DNA from: Clostridiaceae bacterium
Lineage (GTDB): Bacteria > Bacillota > Clostridia > DUPQ01
Direction: 5' to 3'
NCBI GenBank assembly: GCA_012729955.1
Contig: JAAYBX010000107.1
Span: forward strand, 1 to 46,267
Length of the DNA stretch: 46,267 nucleotides
Position numbers and translations under genes: made by a program. The notes beneath the pieces were generated by a model. That model ran no database searches. It was not told the DNA's origin and saw only the letters and a list, made by a program, of their open reading frames with translations. Below are positions 20,326-30,286 of the stretch, piece after piece. Every line of letters begins with the position of its first letter. Within the stretch, counting starts at the first letter, position 1.

Positions 20326-20577
20326 TTAACTTAGTTGCTTAGCAAATCTGCTCTTATCCCTGGCTGCTTTATTCTTATGAATTACACCATCCGAAGCGGC
20401 TTGATCAATTGCCTTAATTGTTTTTAAAATCACATCATTTTTATCTGGAGAATTATTCTCAATGGATGCCTGAGCGCTTCTTACAAGCTTTCTCAATGCA
20501 GATCTTTTTGATGTATTCAATAGTTGTTTCTTTGATGAGACATTTACTCTTTTAATAGCTGATTTTGTATTTGCCAA
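20326..20577 (-). CDS. rpsT: 30S ribosomal protein S20
   Basis: The 83-aa basic protein matches S20: ANTKSAIKRV at the start, then RSALRKLVRSA and the C-terminal HKNKAARDKSRFAKQL. S20 binds 16S rRNA early in 30S assembly. I set the start at a TTG (20577), because the mature family N-terminus begins there and a textbook GGAGGTGAT lies about 5 nt upstream; the in-frame ATG further up would add eight residues encoded by that ribosome binding site. A weak TTG start on a ribosomal protein gene is notable. It has its own promoter and terminator, so it is monocistronic or loosely linked to the gene downstream. Confidence 0.96.
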   Translation of the reverse strand: MANTKSAIKRVNVSSKKQLLNTSKRSALRKLVRSAQASIENNSPDKNDVILKTIKAIDQAASDGVIHKNKAARDKSRFAKQLS

Positions 20578-20588
20578 AGTATCACCTC

Positions 20589-20604
20589 CATATGATTTCA
20601 TATG
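20589..20604 (-). repeat. palindrome in the rpsT leader
   Basis: CATATGATTTCATATG has 7-nt inverted arms around TT, and lies between the predicted rpsT transcription start and its Shine-Dalgarno. It could form a small hairpin next to the ribosome binding site. Confidence 0.5.
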
Positions 20605-20606
20605 TC

Positions 20607-20635
20607 ATCGTAGCACAGTATATTAAAAAAATCAA
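20607..20635 (-). promoter_or_regulatory. rpsT promoter
   Basis: On the minus strand TTGATT is followed after 17 nt by TACGAT, preceded by TGC (extended -10). The predicted start lies about 23 nt before the TTG start codon. It is back to back with the ligA promoter. Confidence 0.6.
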
Positions 20636-20653
20636 TTTTATCCGCTTAAATTA

Positions 20654-22685
<2,032 letters not shown>

Positions 22686-22719
22686 AAACAATAGACTTTA
22701 TTGAAAGGAAGTACTATTA

Positions 22720-23721
22720 ATGAACAAAAAAACAATAAAGATAATATTATGTATGTTACTAGCGATAATTACAGTTTTATCTTTAAGCGGATGCAAGAAA
22801 ATATACGAAACAAATCAGCCTATAAATCCGATCACTGCAAAAATCGTTGCAATGAAAGGCCCCACAGGAATAGGAATGGTCAGAGTAATGAATGAGATAA
22901 CTTCACTTTCTGATTATGTAAATACAAAATTTGAAATAATGACTTCTACAGATACTGTAGTAGCAGGATTACTTGATAAAAGCATATCAATAGCTGCAGT
23001 CCCAACAAATCTAGCTTCTGTTTTATATAACAAAACTGAAGGCGAAATACAGATATTAGCTGTTCATACTCTTGGAGTCCTTCATATTTTGGACAAGACA
23101 GGAAATATTAAAAGTGTAAGCGATCTAAGAGGCAAATCTCTGATTGCAAGCGGACAGGGTTCATTACCGCAGTATGTTCTAAACTTTATTCTAACCGAAA
23201 ATGGAATTAATCCTGAAACAGATATAGAAATCGTATACAAAGCAGAGCACAGCGAAGTAGCTACTTTACTTCTTTCCGGACAAGCTGATATAGCCATGCT
23301 TCCAGAACCTTTTGTGTCCACTGTAATAAATAAAGATGATTCCATTATCCATGCAATCGATTTAAATGATGAATGGGTAAAGAAAGCACCAGATATAACA
23401 TTATCAATGGGATGCCTCGTCGCTCAGAAGTCTTTTATTGAAGAAAACACAGCTGAAGTTAATACCTTCTTGGATTTATATAAAGAATCGATAGAGTGGG
23501 TTTTGGAAGAACCATATAATGCTGCACCATATATAGTATCATCAGGTATACTTGATAATGAGACAGTTGCAGAAAATGCTATACCTAACTGCAACATTGT
23601 ATATATTGATGCAGAAGATGCAAAAGATAGTCTGAATGCATTTTTTGAATTTCTTTATAATAACAGCCCTTCCAGTGTCGGAGGCAAAGTACCTGATAAT
23701 GAAATTTATTACATAAGATAA
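22720..23721 (+). CDS. ABC-transporter substrate-binding lipoprotein, NMT1/SsuA type
   Basis: The 333-aa protein has a lipoprotein signal with lipobox LSGC (Cys25) and a periplasmic-binding type II fold. Segments ISIAAVPTNLASVLYNK, SVSDLRGKSLIASGQGSLPQYVL and SGQADIAMLPEPFVST resemble the NMT1/THI5-SsuA-TauA group, which bind thiamine precursors, sulfonates or similar small molecules. The ligand cannot be deduced. No permease or ATPase gene is adjacent, so it is an orphan component. It sits 13 nt upstream of an Mrp/NBP35 Fe-S carrier ATPase, apparently in one transcript. Confidence 0.8.
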   Translation: MNKKTIKIILCMLLAIITVLSLSGCKKIYETNQPINPITAKIVAMKGPTGIGMVRVMNEITSLSDYVNTKFEIMTSTDTVVAGLLDKSISIAAVPTNLASVLYNKTEGEIQILAVHTLGVLHILDKTGNIKSVSDLRGKSLIASGQGSLPQYVLNFILTENGINPETDIEIVYKAEHSEVATLLLSGQADIAMLPEPFVSTVINKDDSIIHAIDLNDEWVKKAPDITLSMGCLVAQKSFIEENTAEVNTFLDLYKESIEWVLEEPYNAAPYIVSSGILDNETVAENAIPNCNIVYIDAEDAKDSLNAFFEFLYNNSPSSVGGKVPDNEIYYIR

Positions 23722-23734
23722 TGGGGTGACAAAT

Positions 23735-24538
23735 ATGACACAATGTGATCACAACTGCTCCAGCTGTAGTCAGAATACGTGCGAAAGCAGAATAGAAAAG
23801 GAAAAGACTAATGATTTTTCTCAAATAAAAAAAGTTGTAGCAGTTTTAAGCGGTAAAGGCGGAGTAGGGAAAAGCATGGTTACAAGCCTTTTAGCTGTTG
23901 AGCTTACAAGAGCAGGATATAAAGTCGGCATCCTTGATGCTGACATAACCGGCCCTTCGATACCAAAGTCCTTCAATATAAGTGGACATGTTAAAGGCAG
24001 CGAGTCGGGTATATTTCCAGCAAAAACTAATCTGGGAACAAAAATTATCAGCATTAACCTTCTTTTAGAAAATGCTACTGATCCTGTTTTATGGAGAGGT
24101 CCTGTTATATCAGGAGTATTAAAACAGTTTTATACTGATGTATTATGGGGTGAGCTTGACTATCTTTTAATCGACATGCCACCTGGAACTGCAGACACCG
24201 CTCTTACCATATTCCAGTCACTTCCTGTAGATTATGCAATTATAGTTACATCTCCTCAGGATCTTGTTTCAATGATAGTGGAAAAGGCTATAAAAATGGC
24301 TGAAATGATGCATATTACAGTTATTGGAGCCGTACAGAATTTCAGTTATGTAGTGTGCGATAACTGTGATCATATAATTAAACTCTTCGGTAATAATGAA
24401 AATAGTAATTTAAGCATCCCTATACTTGACAGGATACCTTTTGATAAGAAACTAAGTTCTGCAATAGATAAGGGTATGATTGAACTTGTTGAAAATACTT
24501 ACATTTCAAGTACTGTGAAAAAACTTACAGAAGAATAA
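23735..24538 (+). CDS. Mrp/NBP35-family iron-sulfur cluster carrier ATPase
   Basis: The 267-aa P-loop protein (ApbC/Mrp/NBP35) has an N-terminal cysteine cluster (C4, C8, C11, C16), a deviant Walker A GKGGVGKS at 40-47, DADITGPSIPKSF, DMPPGTADTAL, and the C-terminal bridging CDNC motif. Members bind a labile [4Fe-4S] cluster at a dimer interface and deliver it to apoproteins. Targets here could be the hydrogenase or fumarase. I chose the ATG at 23735 because GGGGTGA precedes it at the right distance; an in-frame GTG nine nt upstream is part of that sequence. It ends at a bidirectional terminator. Confidence 0.92.
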   Translation: MTQCDHNCSSCSQNTCESRIEKEKTNDFSQIKKVVAVLSGKGGVGKSMVTSLLAVELTRAGYKVGILDADITGPSIPKSFNISGHVKGSESGIFPAKTNLGTKIISINLLLENATDPVLWRGPVISGVLKQFYTDVLWGELDYLLIDMPPGTADTALTIFQSLPVDYAIIVTSPQDLVSMIVEKAIKMAEMMHITVIGAVQNFSYVVCDNCDHIIKLFGNNENSNLSIPILDRIPFDKKLSSAIDKGMIELVENTYISSTVKKLTEE

Positions 24539-24572
24539 GAATTATTGAAGAATTGATAAACAAACGCAGAGC

Positions 24573-24602
24573 AAAAAAAAACGGGGCTATCCCGTTTTTT
24601 TA
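24573..24602. terminator. bidirectional terminator between mrp and the HPr-like gene
   Basis: A-run, ACGGG, GCTAT, CCCGT, T-run: a 5-bp GC stem extended by A-T pairs with T-tracts on both strands. It serves the convergent genes on either side, and its right edge touches the HPr-like stop codon. Confidence 0.85.
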
Positions 24603-24827
24603 GCAGAATTTTCTTATAGACTCAGCTAATTGCTTTACATCATCAGTATGTGCCACTAAAGATATTGGTTTACTTAAATCCAGACTGAATATACCCATAA
24701 TTGATTTCGCGTCAACTACATATCTGCCTGAAACCAAATCTATATCATAGTCAAATGAAGAAACTATATCTGCAAATTCCTTGACATCGCTTATAGAAAG
24801 AAATTTTATATCAATTGTATGTTTCAT
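24600..24827 (-). CDS. HPr-like protein lacking the phosphorylatable histidine
   Basis: The 75-aa protein aligns with HPr over its whole length. The DAKSIMGIFSLDLSKP segment keeps the regulatory serine (Ser42, equivalent to HPr Ser46). The position of HPr His15 falls at Ser11, with no HARP motif. It therefore cannot pass PTS phosphate from enzyme I, but could still be a HPr-kinase-controlled signalling partner, as Crh is in Bacillus. A good AGGAGG precedes the ATG, and it has its own consensus-like promoter. Confidence 0.8.
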   Translation of the reverse strand: MKHTIDIKFLSISDVKEFADIVSSFDYDIDLVSGRYVVDAKSIMGIFSLDLSKPISLVAHTDDVKQLAESIRKFC

Positions 24828-24845
24828 ATCGTCCTCCTAGGTGTT

Positions 24846-24874
24846 AATATAGCATATAGTCATTAAAACATCAA
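24846..24874 (-). promoter_or_regulatory. promoter of the HPr-like gene
   Basis: On the minus strand TTGATG, 17 nt, then TATATT preceded by TGC. It overlaps little with, and faces away from, the aldose epimerase promoter. Confidence 0.65.
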
Positions 24875-24883
24875 TAATGATTA

Positions 24884-24892
24884 TGGTATAAT
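24884..24892 (+). promoter_or_regulatory. extended -10 promoter of the epimerase-sirtuin-recG-nagA operon
   Basis: TGGTATAAT (TG, G, perfect TATAAT) with a start near 24899. The leader is about 15 nt and carries AAAGGAA. Confidence 0.6.
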
Positions 24893-24914
24893 ATTTGCAT
24901 GAAAGGAATTCAGA

Positions 24915-25784
24915 ATGATTACATTAAAGAATAAATATTTATCTGTTAATATCAATCCAATGGGAGCAGAAGTAGTATCAATCATAAAAAACAGTTATGA
25001 GTATCTTTGGCAAAAAAATCCAGATATCTGGAATGGACAGGCACCTAATCTTTTTCCTTTGATAGGCAGATTAAAGGATGAGGAATATGAGTATAATAAT
25101 GAATTATATAAAATTAAAATACATGGTTTTGCTAAAGTTTCAATGTTTGAAATAATTGAAAAGAATGATAATTATGTTTCCTTAAGAATTACAGGAAGTA
25201 AAGATACTTATAGCATGTATCCATTTGATTTTGATTTTATTGTATCTTATGAGCTAATGGATAACATCATTAAGAAACAATACATGACCATAAATAACGG
25301 TTACAAAACCATGTATTATGAAGTCGGGGGACATGAAGGCTATAATCTGACTTTTGAAAATAATAAAATCATGGATGATTACTACATAAAGTTTTCCGAC
25401 AGTTCAGTATATACATATACGACTGATAGTGTCATCATGGTAAATAAGGATCTTAAAGAGATAGATATGGTTGATAAAAAACTTTACTTAAAACCGGAAG
25501 TTTTCAAGAATGATGCTCTTATATTAGATTGCTCAAGATTGAAAGATAGAAATGTTACTCTTGAATGCGGGAATAAATCCAGAAAAGTAAAAGTCACATT
25601 TGACGATTTTGATTATCTGGGCATCTGGACACGTCCTTTCTATTCTAATTATGTATGTATAGAACCATGGTCCAGTCTGCCAGATTGCAATTTTATTGAT
25701 AAAAAGTTAGAAAATAAAATTGGCATAAGGTCTTTATTGCCTAAAAAGACTGAAGTACTTGAATATCTTATTGAGATAATATAA
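24915..25784 (+). CDS. aldose 1-epimerase family protein (LacX-like)
   Basis: The 289-aa protein matches the LacX-type galactose mutarotase-like group: GAEVVSIIKNSYEYLWQ, NLFPLIGRLKDEEY, KIHGFAK and the C-terminal FYSNYVCIEPWSSLPD. Members are thought to interconvert anomers of aldoses or aldose phosphates. The substrate is unknown; nearby amino-sugar genes make a hexosamine possible. The ATG at 24915 is preceded by AAAGGAA at about 7 nt. Its TAA overlaps the sirtuin ATG by one base. Confidence 0.85.
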   Translation: MITLKNKYLSVNINPMGAEVVSIIKNSYEYLWQKNPDIWNGQAPNLFPLIGRLKDEEYEYNNELYKIKIHGFAKVSMFEIIEKNDNYVSLRITGSKDTYSMYPFDFDFIVSYELMDNIIKKQYMTINNGYKTMYYEVGGHEGYNLTFENNKIMDDYYIKFSDSSVYTYTTDSVIMVNKDLKEIDMVDKKLYLKPEVFKNDALILDCSRLKDRNVTLECGNKSRKVKVTFDDFDYLGIWTRPFYSNYVCIEPWSSLPDCNFIDKKLENKIGIRSLLPKKTEVLEYLIEII

Positions 25785-26527
25785 TGATACAAAGTGTTGT
25801 AAAATCGATAATAGAAGCAAAGAAGATTGTATTTTTCACTGGAGCAGGAGTGTCAACAGAAAGCGGAATACCTGATTTTAGAAGTTCAAAAGGGCTTTAT
25901 AATGAGAAATACTATGGTTATAATCCCGAAACTATTCTAAGCCATGACTTTTTCTTTTCCCATCCTGAAATCTTTTACCGTTTCTATTATGACAATATTA
26001 TTCATGATAATGCAAAACCTAATGCGTTTCATTACGGTATTACAAAACTTACAAGAATGAACTTTGATGTTACAGTTGTTACACAGAATATTGATGATCT
26101 GCATAATATGGCATCAAATGGGATAGTGCTCGAGCTTCATGGAAGTATTAGTAATAATCATTGTACAAAATGTAATCAGCATTATAATTTAAATTATATG
26201 CTTTTGAACAGAAATAAAACTGTCAGATGCGATTTATGCAATTCATTAGTCAAACCTGATATTGTGTTATATGAAGAGGACCTAAATGAATTTTTAATTG
26301 AAAGATCGATAAAAGCAATTACTGAAGCAGATGTCATGATTGTTGCAGGTACAAGTCTTTCAGTGTATCCAGCAGCTTCTTTTATTGACTTCTATAAGAA
26401 GAACTGTCTTTGTATTATTAATAAATCTACTACATTACATGACTCCAAAGCAGATTATGTTTTCCATGATTCCTGCTCAGCTGTACTAAACAGAATAATA
26501 GAAGGACTGGAAAAATATCATGAGTGA
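25784..26527 (+). CDS. cobB: NAD-dependent protein deacylase (sirtuin)
   Basis: The 247-aa Sir2 protein has the NAD-binding FFTGAGVSTESGIPDFR (GAGVS at 20-24), TQNIDDLH, the catalytic His119 in ELHGS, and a zinc site with C127/C130 and C149/C152. It removes acyl groups from lysines and consumes NAD. The length suits a single-domain bacterial sirtuin. It lies between the epimerase (1-nt overlap) and recG (8-nt overlap). Confidence 0.94.
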   Translation: MIQSVVKSIIEAKKIVFFTGAGVSTESGIPDFRSSKGLYNEKYYGYNPETILSHDFFFSHPEIFYRFYYDNIIHDNAKPNAFHYGITKLTRMNFDVTVVTQNIDDLHNMASNGIVLELHGSISNNHCTKCNQHYNLNYMLLNRNKTVRCDLCNSLVKPDIVLYEEDLNEFLIERSIKAITEADVMIVAGTSLSVYPAASFIDFYKKNCLCIINKSTTLHDSKADYVFHDSCSAVLNRIIEGLEKYHE

Positions 26528-28532
26528 GTTGGCAGATCTTAAAGGTATAGGTCCAAAAATAGTTCAAAAGCTTAATAATTTAGGCATTTATAATATAAAG
26601 GACATGTTGGAATATTATCCAAGAACATATGTGGATAAATCAAAATTATCGCATATCTGTGATGCAAGAGAAGGTGAATCAATTGCATTTAAAGGTATAA
26701 TTACTAATATAACTTCAAAAAAATTAACATATGGGCGCAAATTATATATAATTACCGCTGATATAAAAGATGAAACAGGACAAATATACATTACATGGTA
26801 TAACCAGCCTTATTTAAAAAATGTATTGAAAGAGAATACAAAATTATACCTTTACGGTAAAGTTGAGAAAAAAGGTTTTTTTTACAACATATCCAATCCG
26901 GAGTTTTCGTATAATGAAAAAAATTTTTTCACTATACAACCTGTATATTCTAAAAATTCGGAAATAAATCAATTTGAAATCAGAAGAGCAGTTAAAGCAT
27001 CCTTGGAGCATTCAGATAAACCAATCAATGATCCTTTTCCGGAATATCTTAAAAAACGTTATGATTTATGCGATAAGGAATACGCAGTAAAAAATATTCA
27101 TTTTCCTGCTTCAGACAGTGATTTCTTTTATGCAAGAAAGCGGCTTGTTTTTGAAGAATTTTTTTTAATGCAGTTAGCGCTATTTACCTTAAAAAACAGA
27201 ATAAGCAAGGAAAAATCACCAATTGAAATAGAAAAATATGATTTATCTGATAATTTTACTAAAACTCTTCCTTTTACTCTTACAAACGATCAGATAAAAT
27301 CAATTGAAGAAATAAAAAAAGACTTTAGAAGCGGATATCCGATGCACAGATTACTACAAGGGGATGTTGGAAGCGGAAAAACGGTCATAGCATTATATGC
27401 AGTAATGTGCATCTTTCAAAACGGGTATCAAAGCGCTTTTATGGCTCCTACCTAAATACTTGCACTACAGCATTACTATACTGCATTAAGTCTTCTTGAT
27501 AAATTTGGTATAAAAATTGTACTATTAACTGGACATATGAAAAAACATGAAAAGGAAGAAATACTACATAAGATTGAAAATCATGAAACTGACCTTGTAA
27601 TAGGAACTCATGCTATCTTCCAGGAGGATGTTGTATTTAAAAAACTTGCACTATGTATAACGGATGAACAGCACAGATTCGGAGTGCAACAGAGAACACT
27701 GTTTTCTGCGAAATCTGTTATGCCTCATCTCCTTGTAATGTCTGCAACTCCCATACCAAGAACCCTAGCATTGATTTTATATGGCGATTTAGATATATCT
27801 ACAATAAAAGAGTTGCCTGAGAATAGGAAAAAGGTTCTTACTTATTCTGTTGATGAATCATACAGAACAAGAATTAATGAATTTATATTAAAAATTGTAT
27901 CAAAACAGGAACAGGTTTTTATAGTATGTCCATCTATATACGAGAATGATGTTCTTGATATAACAAATGTCATATCAAAATACCAGCAGATACAATCCGA
28001 TATCCCTTCTTTGAAAGTTGCAATGCTGCATGGGGAAATGAAAAAAAATGAAAAAAACGAAATTCTTAAAAAATATAAAAATAAAGAGATAAGTGTTCTT
28101 GTAACTACAAGTATAATTGAGGTTGGAATTGATATACCAAATGCAACTTTGATGATCATTGAGGATGCTCAGCAGTTTGGGTTATCTCAACTGCATCAGT
28201 TAAGAGGCAGGGTAGGCCGAAGTGATAAGCAGTCATACTGTGTTCTATTCAATCAGTCAAAATCCGATATTGCCAGAAAGAGATTAGATGTACTTGTAAA
28301 ATCAAATGATGGTTTTTATATTTCCGAGCAGGACTTGATATTACGAGGTCCTGGTGACTTCTTCGGAACAAAACAACATGGACTTCCTGAGTTTAAAATA
28401 GCTAATATTTATGATGATATGGATATACTAAAGCTTGCTCAAAAAGCTGTAAAAGAAGAAATTAGGGACAACAATGTCTATAGACAGTTACTGGGTAATG
28501 GACTTGATTACTTATCAAAAGCAAATCTATAA
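26520..28532 (+). pseudogene. recG: ATP-dependent DNA helicase RecG, interrupted by one in-frame stop
   Basis: RecG remodels stalled forks and branched DNA. The reading frame is collinear with full-length RecG (670 residues plus the internal stop): N-terminal wedge/OB domain (about 1-150), Walker A GDVGSGKT at 281-288, DEQHRFGV at 382-389, the SATPIPRTLA motif and a C-terminal helicase domain with LRGRVGRS. Codon 312 (27453-27455) is TAA within the sequence MAPT-stop-ILA, where RecG proteins have PTEILA; a single G-to-T change from GAA explains it. Frame is maintained on both sides and no second defect is visible. The 3' part has an ATG at codon 340 but no ribosome binding site. It may be a recent loss, a clone-level mutation or a sequencing error. 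Confidence 0.9.
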
Positions 28533-28545
28533 GGAGGGATTATAA

Positions 28546-29661
28546 ATGATTTTAAGTAATTGCAGGATTTTTGATGGTAATATTTTAAAAGAAGGGCAGT
28601 ATAACATATATTTAGAAAAGGATAGAATTTTTGATATAAAGAAATACACATATATAACCGATTCTATTGATATAAAAGGCTGTATTGCAGTTCCCGGTTA
28701 TATAGATATCCATACACATGGAATACATGGTATGGATTTTTCATATTCATCAGGTATAGATGATAAGCGATTTTTCGACAGTTATGTTAAATCAGGTACA
28801 ACATCAGTGTTTCCCACAACAGTATCAATGGATATCAATCAGCTTAAATCATTACTTTCAAAATATATAAAAGTAAAGCATCCTGCATTTTGCGGTATTC
28901 ATCTTGAAGGACCATTCCTGAATCAAAATAGAGCCGGAGCTCATAACAAGGAATACATTATTCCGCCTTCATTGGAATCGTATTTAAAAATCTCAGAGGG
29001 GTATGAGAAAATAATAAGTAGAATAACTATAGCTTGTGAATTAGATGAAGGTTATAAACTTGCTGAATACCTAATACGAAATAAAAAAATAGTTTCATTC
29101 GGTCATACTGAATGTTCATCCTTGCATGCTTATGAAGCTTTCAAAGCTGGTTACAGACTGTCCACTCATCATTTTAATGCTATGCCTTTAATGCATCATC
29201 GTGATGTGACAATTACAGGAGCAGCTCTGCTGGATGATTCAGTATCATGCGAATATATTCCAGATTTTTATCATATAAGTAAGGATATGCTTAAAATCTT
29301 ATTCAAATGCAAAAAATCTGAAAATCTTGTAATGGTTACAGATTCAATATCTGCAGCTGAAATGCCTGATGGAAGTTATAATCTGGGGGGTTTAAATGTT
29401 AATGTTAAAGATGGATTGGTAAAAGACAAATCTGGAACAATAGCCGGAAGCAGTATTACTATGGCAAAAGGTGTTCTAAATATGATTAATTCAGGATTTA
29501 ATCCAATCACTGTATTAAAATCGGCAACATCTATTCCCGCAAGATTGATGAATTTAAAAAACAGAGGTTTGTTAAAAAACGGTTATTATGCAGATGTGAA
29601 CATACTTGATTCGAATTTTAAATACTTGTTCACAATAAGCAGAGGAATACGCGTAAATTAG
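28546..29661 (+). CDS. nagA: N-acetylglucosamine-6-phosphate deacetylase
   Basis: The 371-aa amidohydrolase-superfamily enzyme removes acetate from GlcNAc-6-phosphate. It has the HTHG metal motif, GIHLEGPFLNQNRAGAHN, SFGHTECSS, STHHFNAMPLMHHR and the catalytic aspartate in MVTDSISAA. Only one metal site is expected when HTHG is followed by this pattern; which metal is not clear. AAGGAGG precedes the ATG, 13 nt after recG. The NagB-like gene that would follow it in the pathway lies 17 kb away. Confidence 0.94.
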   Translation: MILSNCRIFDGNILKEGQYNIYLEKDRIFDIKKYTYITDSIDIKGCIAVPGYIDIHTHGIHGMDFSYSSGIDDKRFFDSYVKSGTTSVFPTTVSMDINQLKSLLSKYIKVKHPAFCGIHLEGPFLNQNRAGAHNKEYIIPPSLESYLKISEGYEKIISRITIACELDEGYKLAEYLIRNKKIVSFGHTECSSLHAYEAFKAGYRLSTHHFNAMPLMHHRDVTITGAALLDDSVSCEYIPDFYHISKDMLKILFKCKKSENLVMVTDSISAAEMPDGSYNLGGLNVNVKDGLVKDKSGTIAGSSITMAKGVLNMINSGFNPITVLKSATSIPARLMNLKNRGLLKNGYYADVNILDSNFKYLFTISRGIRVN

Positions 29662-29686
29662 TATATTATCCGTTAAATATTCGAAA

Positions 29687-29704
29687 ATGTTATAAAATTA
29701 ACAT
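29687..29704 (+). promoter_or_regulatory. upstream Rex-type operator
   Basis: ATGTTATAAAATTAACAT has perfect inverted arms ATGTTA/TAACAT around 6 nt, differing from TTGTTA-N6-TAACAA only in the outermost base of each arm. Its centre is 30 bp (about three helical turns) upstream of the second operator. Confidence 0.55.
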
Positions 29705-29716
29705 AGTATTTCAATA

Positions 29717-29734
29717 TTGTTATTGAAATAACAA
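29717..29734 (+). promoter_or_regulatory. Rex operator over the hydrogenase promoter
   Basis: TTGTTATTGAAATAACAA fits the clostridial Rex consensus TTGTTA-N6-TAACAA at every defined position and extends by one base on each side. The central TTGAAA is the -35 box, so a bound repressor would block RNA polymerase. Rex leaves its site when NADH/NAD is high, which would switch on H2 production. Confidence 0.75.
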
Positions 29735-29750
29735 TCTACTGTGATATAAT
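29723..29750 (+). promoter_or_regulatory. promoter of the hydrogenase operon
   Basis: TTGAAA (29723-29728), 16 nt, TATAAT (29745-29750) with an upstream TGA extended -10. The predicted start near 29757 gives a leader of about 35 nt with CGGAGGT. Confidence 0.75.
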
Positions 29751-29791
29751 GTCTAAGGTTATACGCTAAAACTATGTCGGAGGTAAATTTA

Positions 29792-30265
29792 ATGTGTCAG
29801 AATTGTAATCTGGACGAGAAAGAAAAGAAGCTGCAAGAAGTATTGAACAAGCACAAAGACACGAAAGGTGCTCTTATTCCTGTACTTCATGAAGCTCAGG
29901 AAATATACGGATATCTTCCTTTATCCGTACAGGAAATAGTCGCTAATGCACTTGGTCTTCCTTTATCTGAAGTATATGGAGTTGTTACATTCTATACCCA
30001 GTTTTCACTTTATCCGAAAGGGCAGTACAAAATTCAGGTATGTCTTGGAACAGCATGTTATGTAAAAGGATCAAGCAGTATTCTTGATGAACTCAAAAAA
30101 CAGCTTGGAATCGAAGTAGGTCAATGCACAAAAGATGGTAAGTTTTCATTAGATGCGTGCAGATGCGTTGGTGCTTGCGGTCTTGCACCTGTTATGATGA
30201 TAAACGAAGATGTATACGGAACATTAGTAGCAAGCGATGTTGCGAATATACTTAAAAAGTATTAA
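29792..30265 (+). CDS. hydC: [FeFe]-hydrogenase NuoE-like subunit (HydC)
   Basis: The 157-aa protein is a thioredoxin-like [2Fe-2S] protein of the NuoE family: KGALIPVLHEAQEIYGYLP, VVTFYTQF, and the four cluster cysteines in CLGTACYVKG and DACRCVGACGLAP. In trimeric bifurcating hydrogenases this is HydC, which links to the flavin subunit. I chose the ATG at 29792 because CGGAGGT lies 7 nt upstream; the in-frame ATG at 29774 overlaps that site. The next gene begins 21 nt downstream. Confidence 0.9.
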   Translation: MCQNCNLDEKEKKLQEVLNKHKDTKGALIPVLHEAQEIYGYLPLSVQEIVANALGLPLSEVYGVVTFYTQFSLYPKGQYKIQVCLGTACYVKGSSSILDELKKQLGIEVGQCTKDGKFSLDACRCVGACGLAPVMMINEDVYGTLVASDVANILKKY

Positions 30266-30286
30266 TCGGGTAAATGGAGGGTATTA

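Noticed and set aside
22701-22895. Small plus-strand reading frame overlapping the lipoprotein start
   Set aside because: It is a shadow of the lipoprotein gene in another frame, with no family resemblance.
27453-27455. Recoding of TAA as a sense codon, or programmed frameshift, to explain the recG stop
   Set aside because: TAA ends many other genes here at the expected family length, and both halves of recG are in the same frame with no slippery sequence, so a simple nonsense change is the better explanation.
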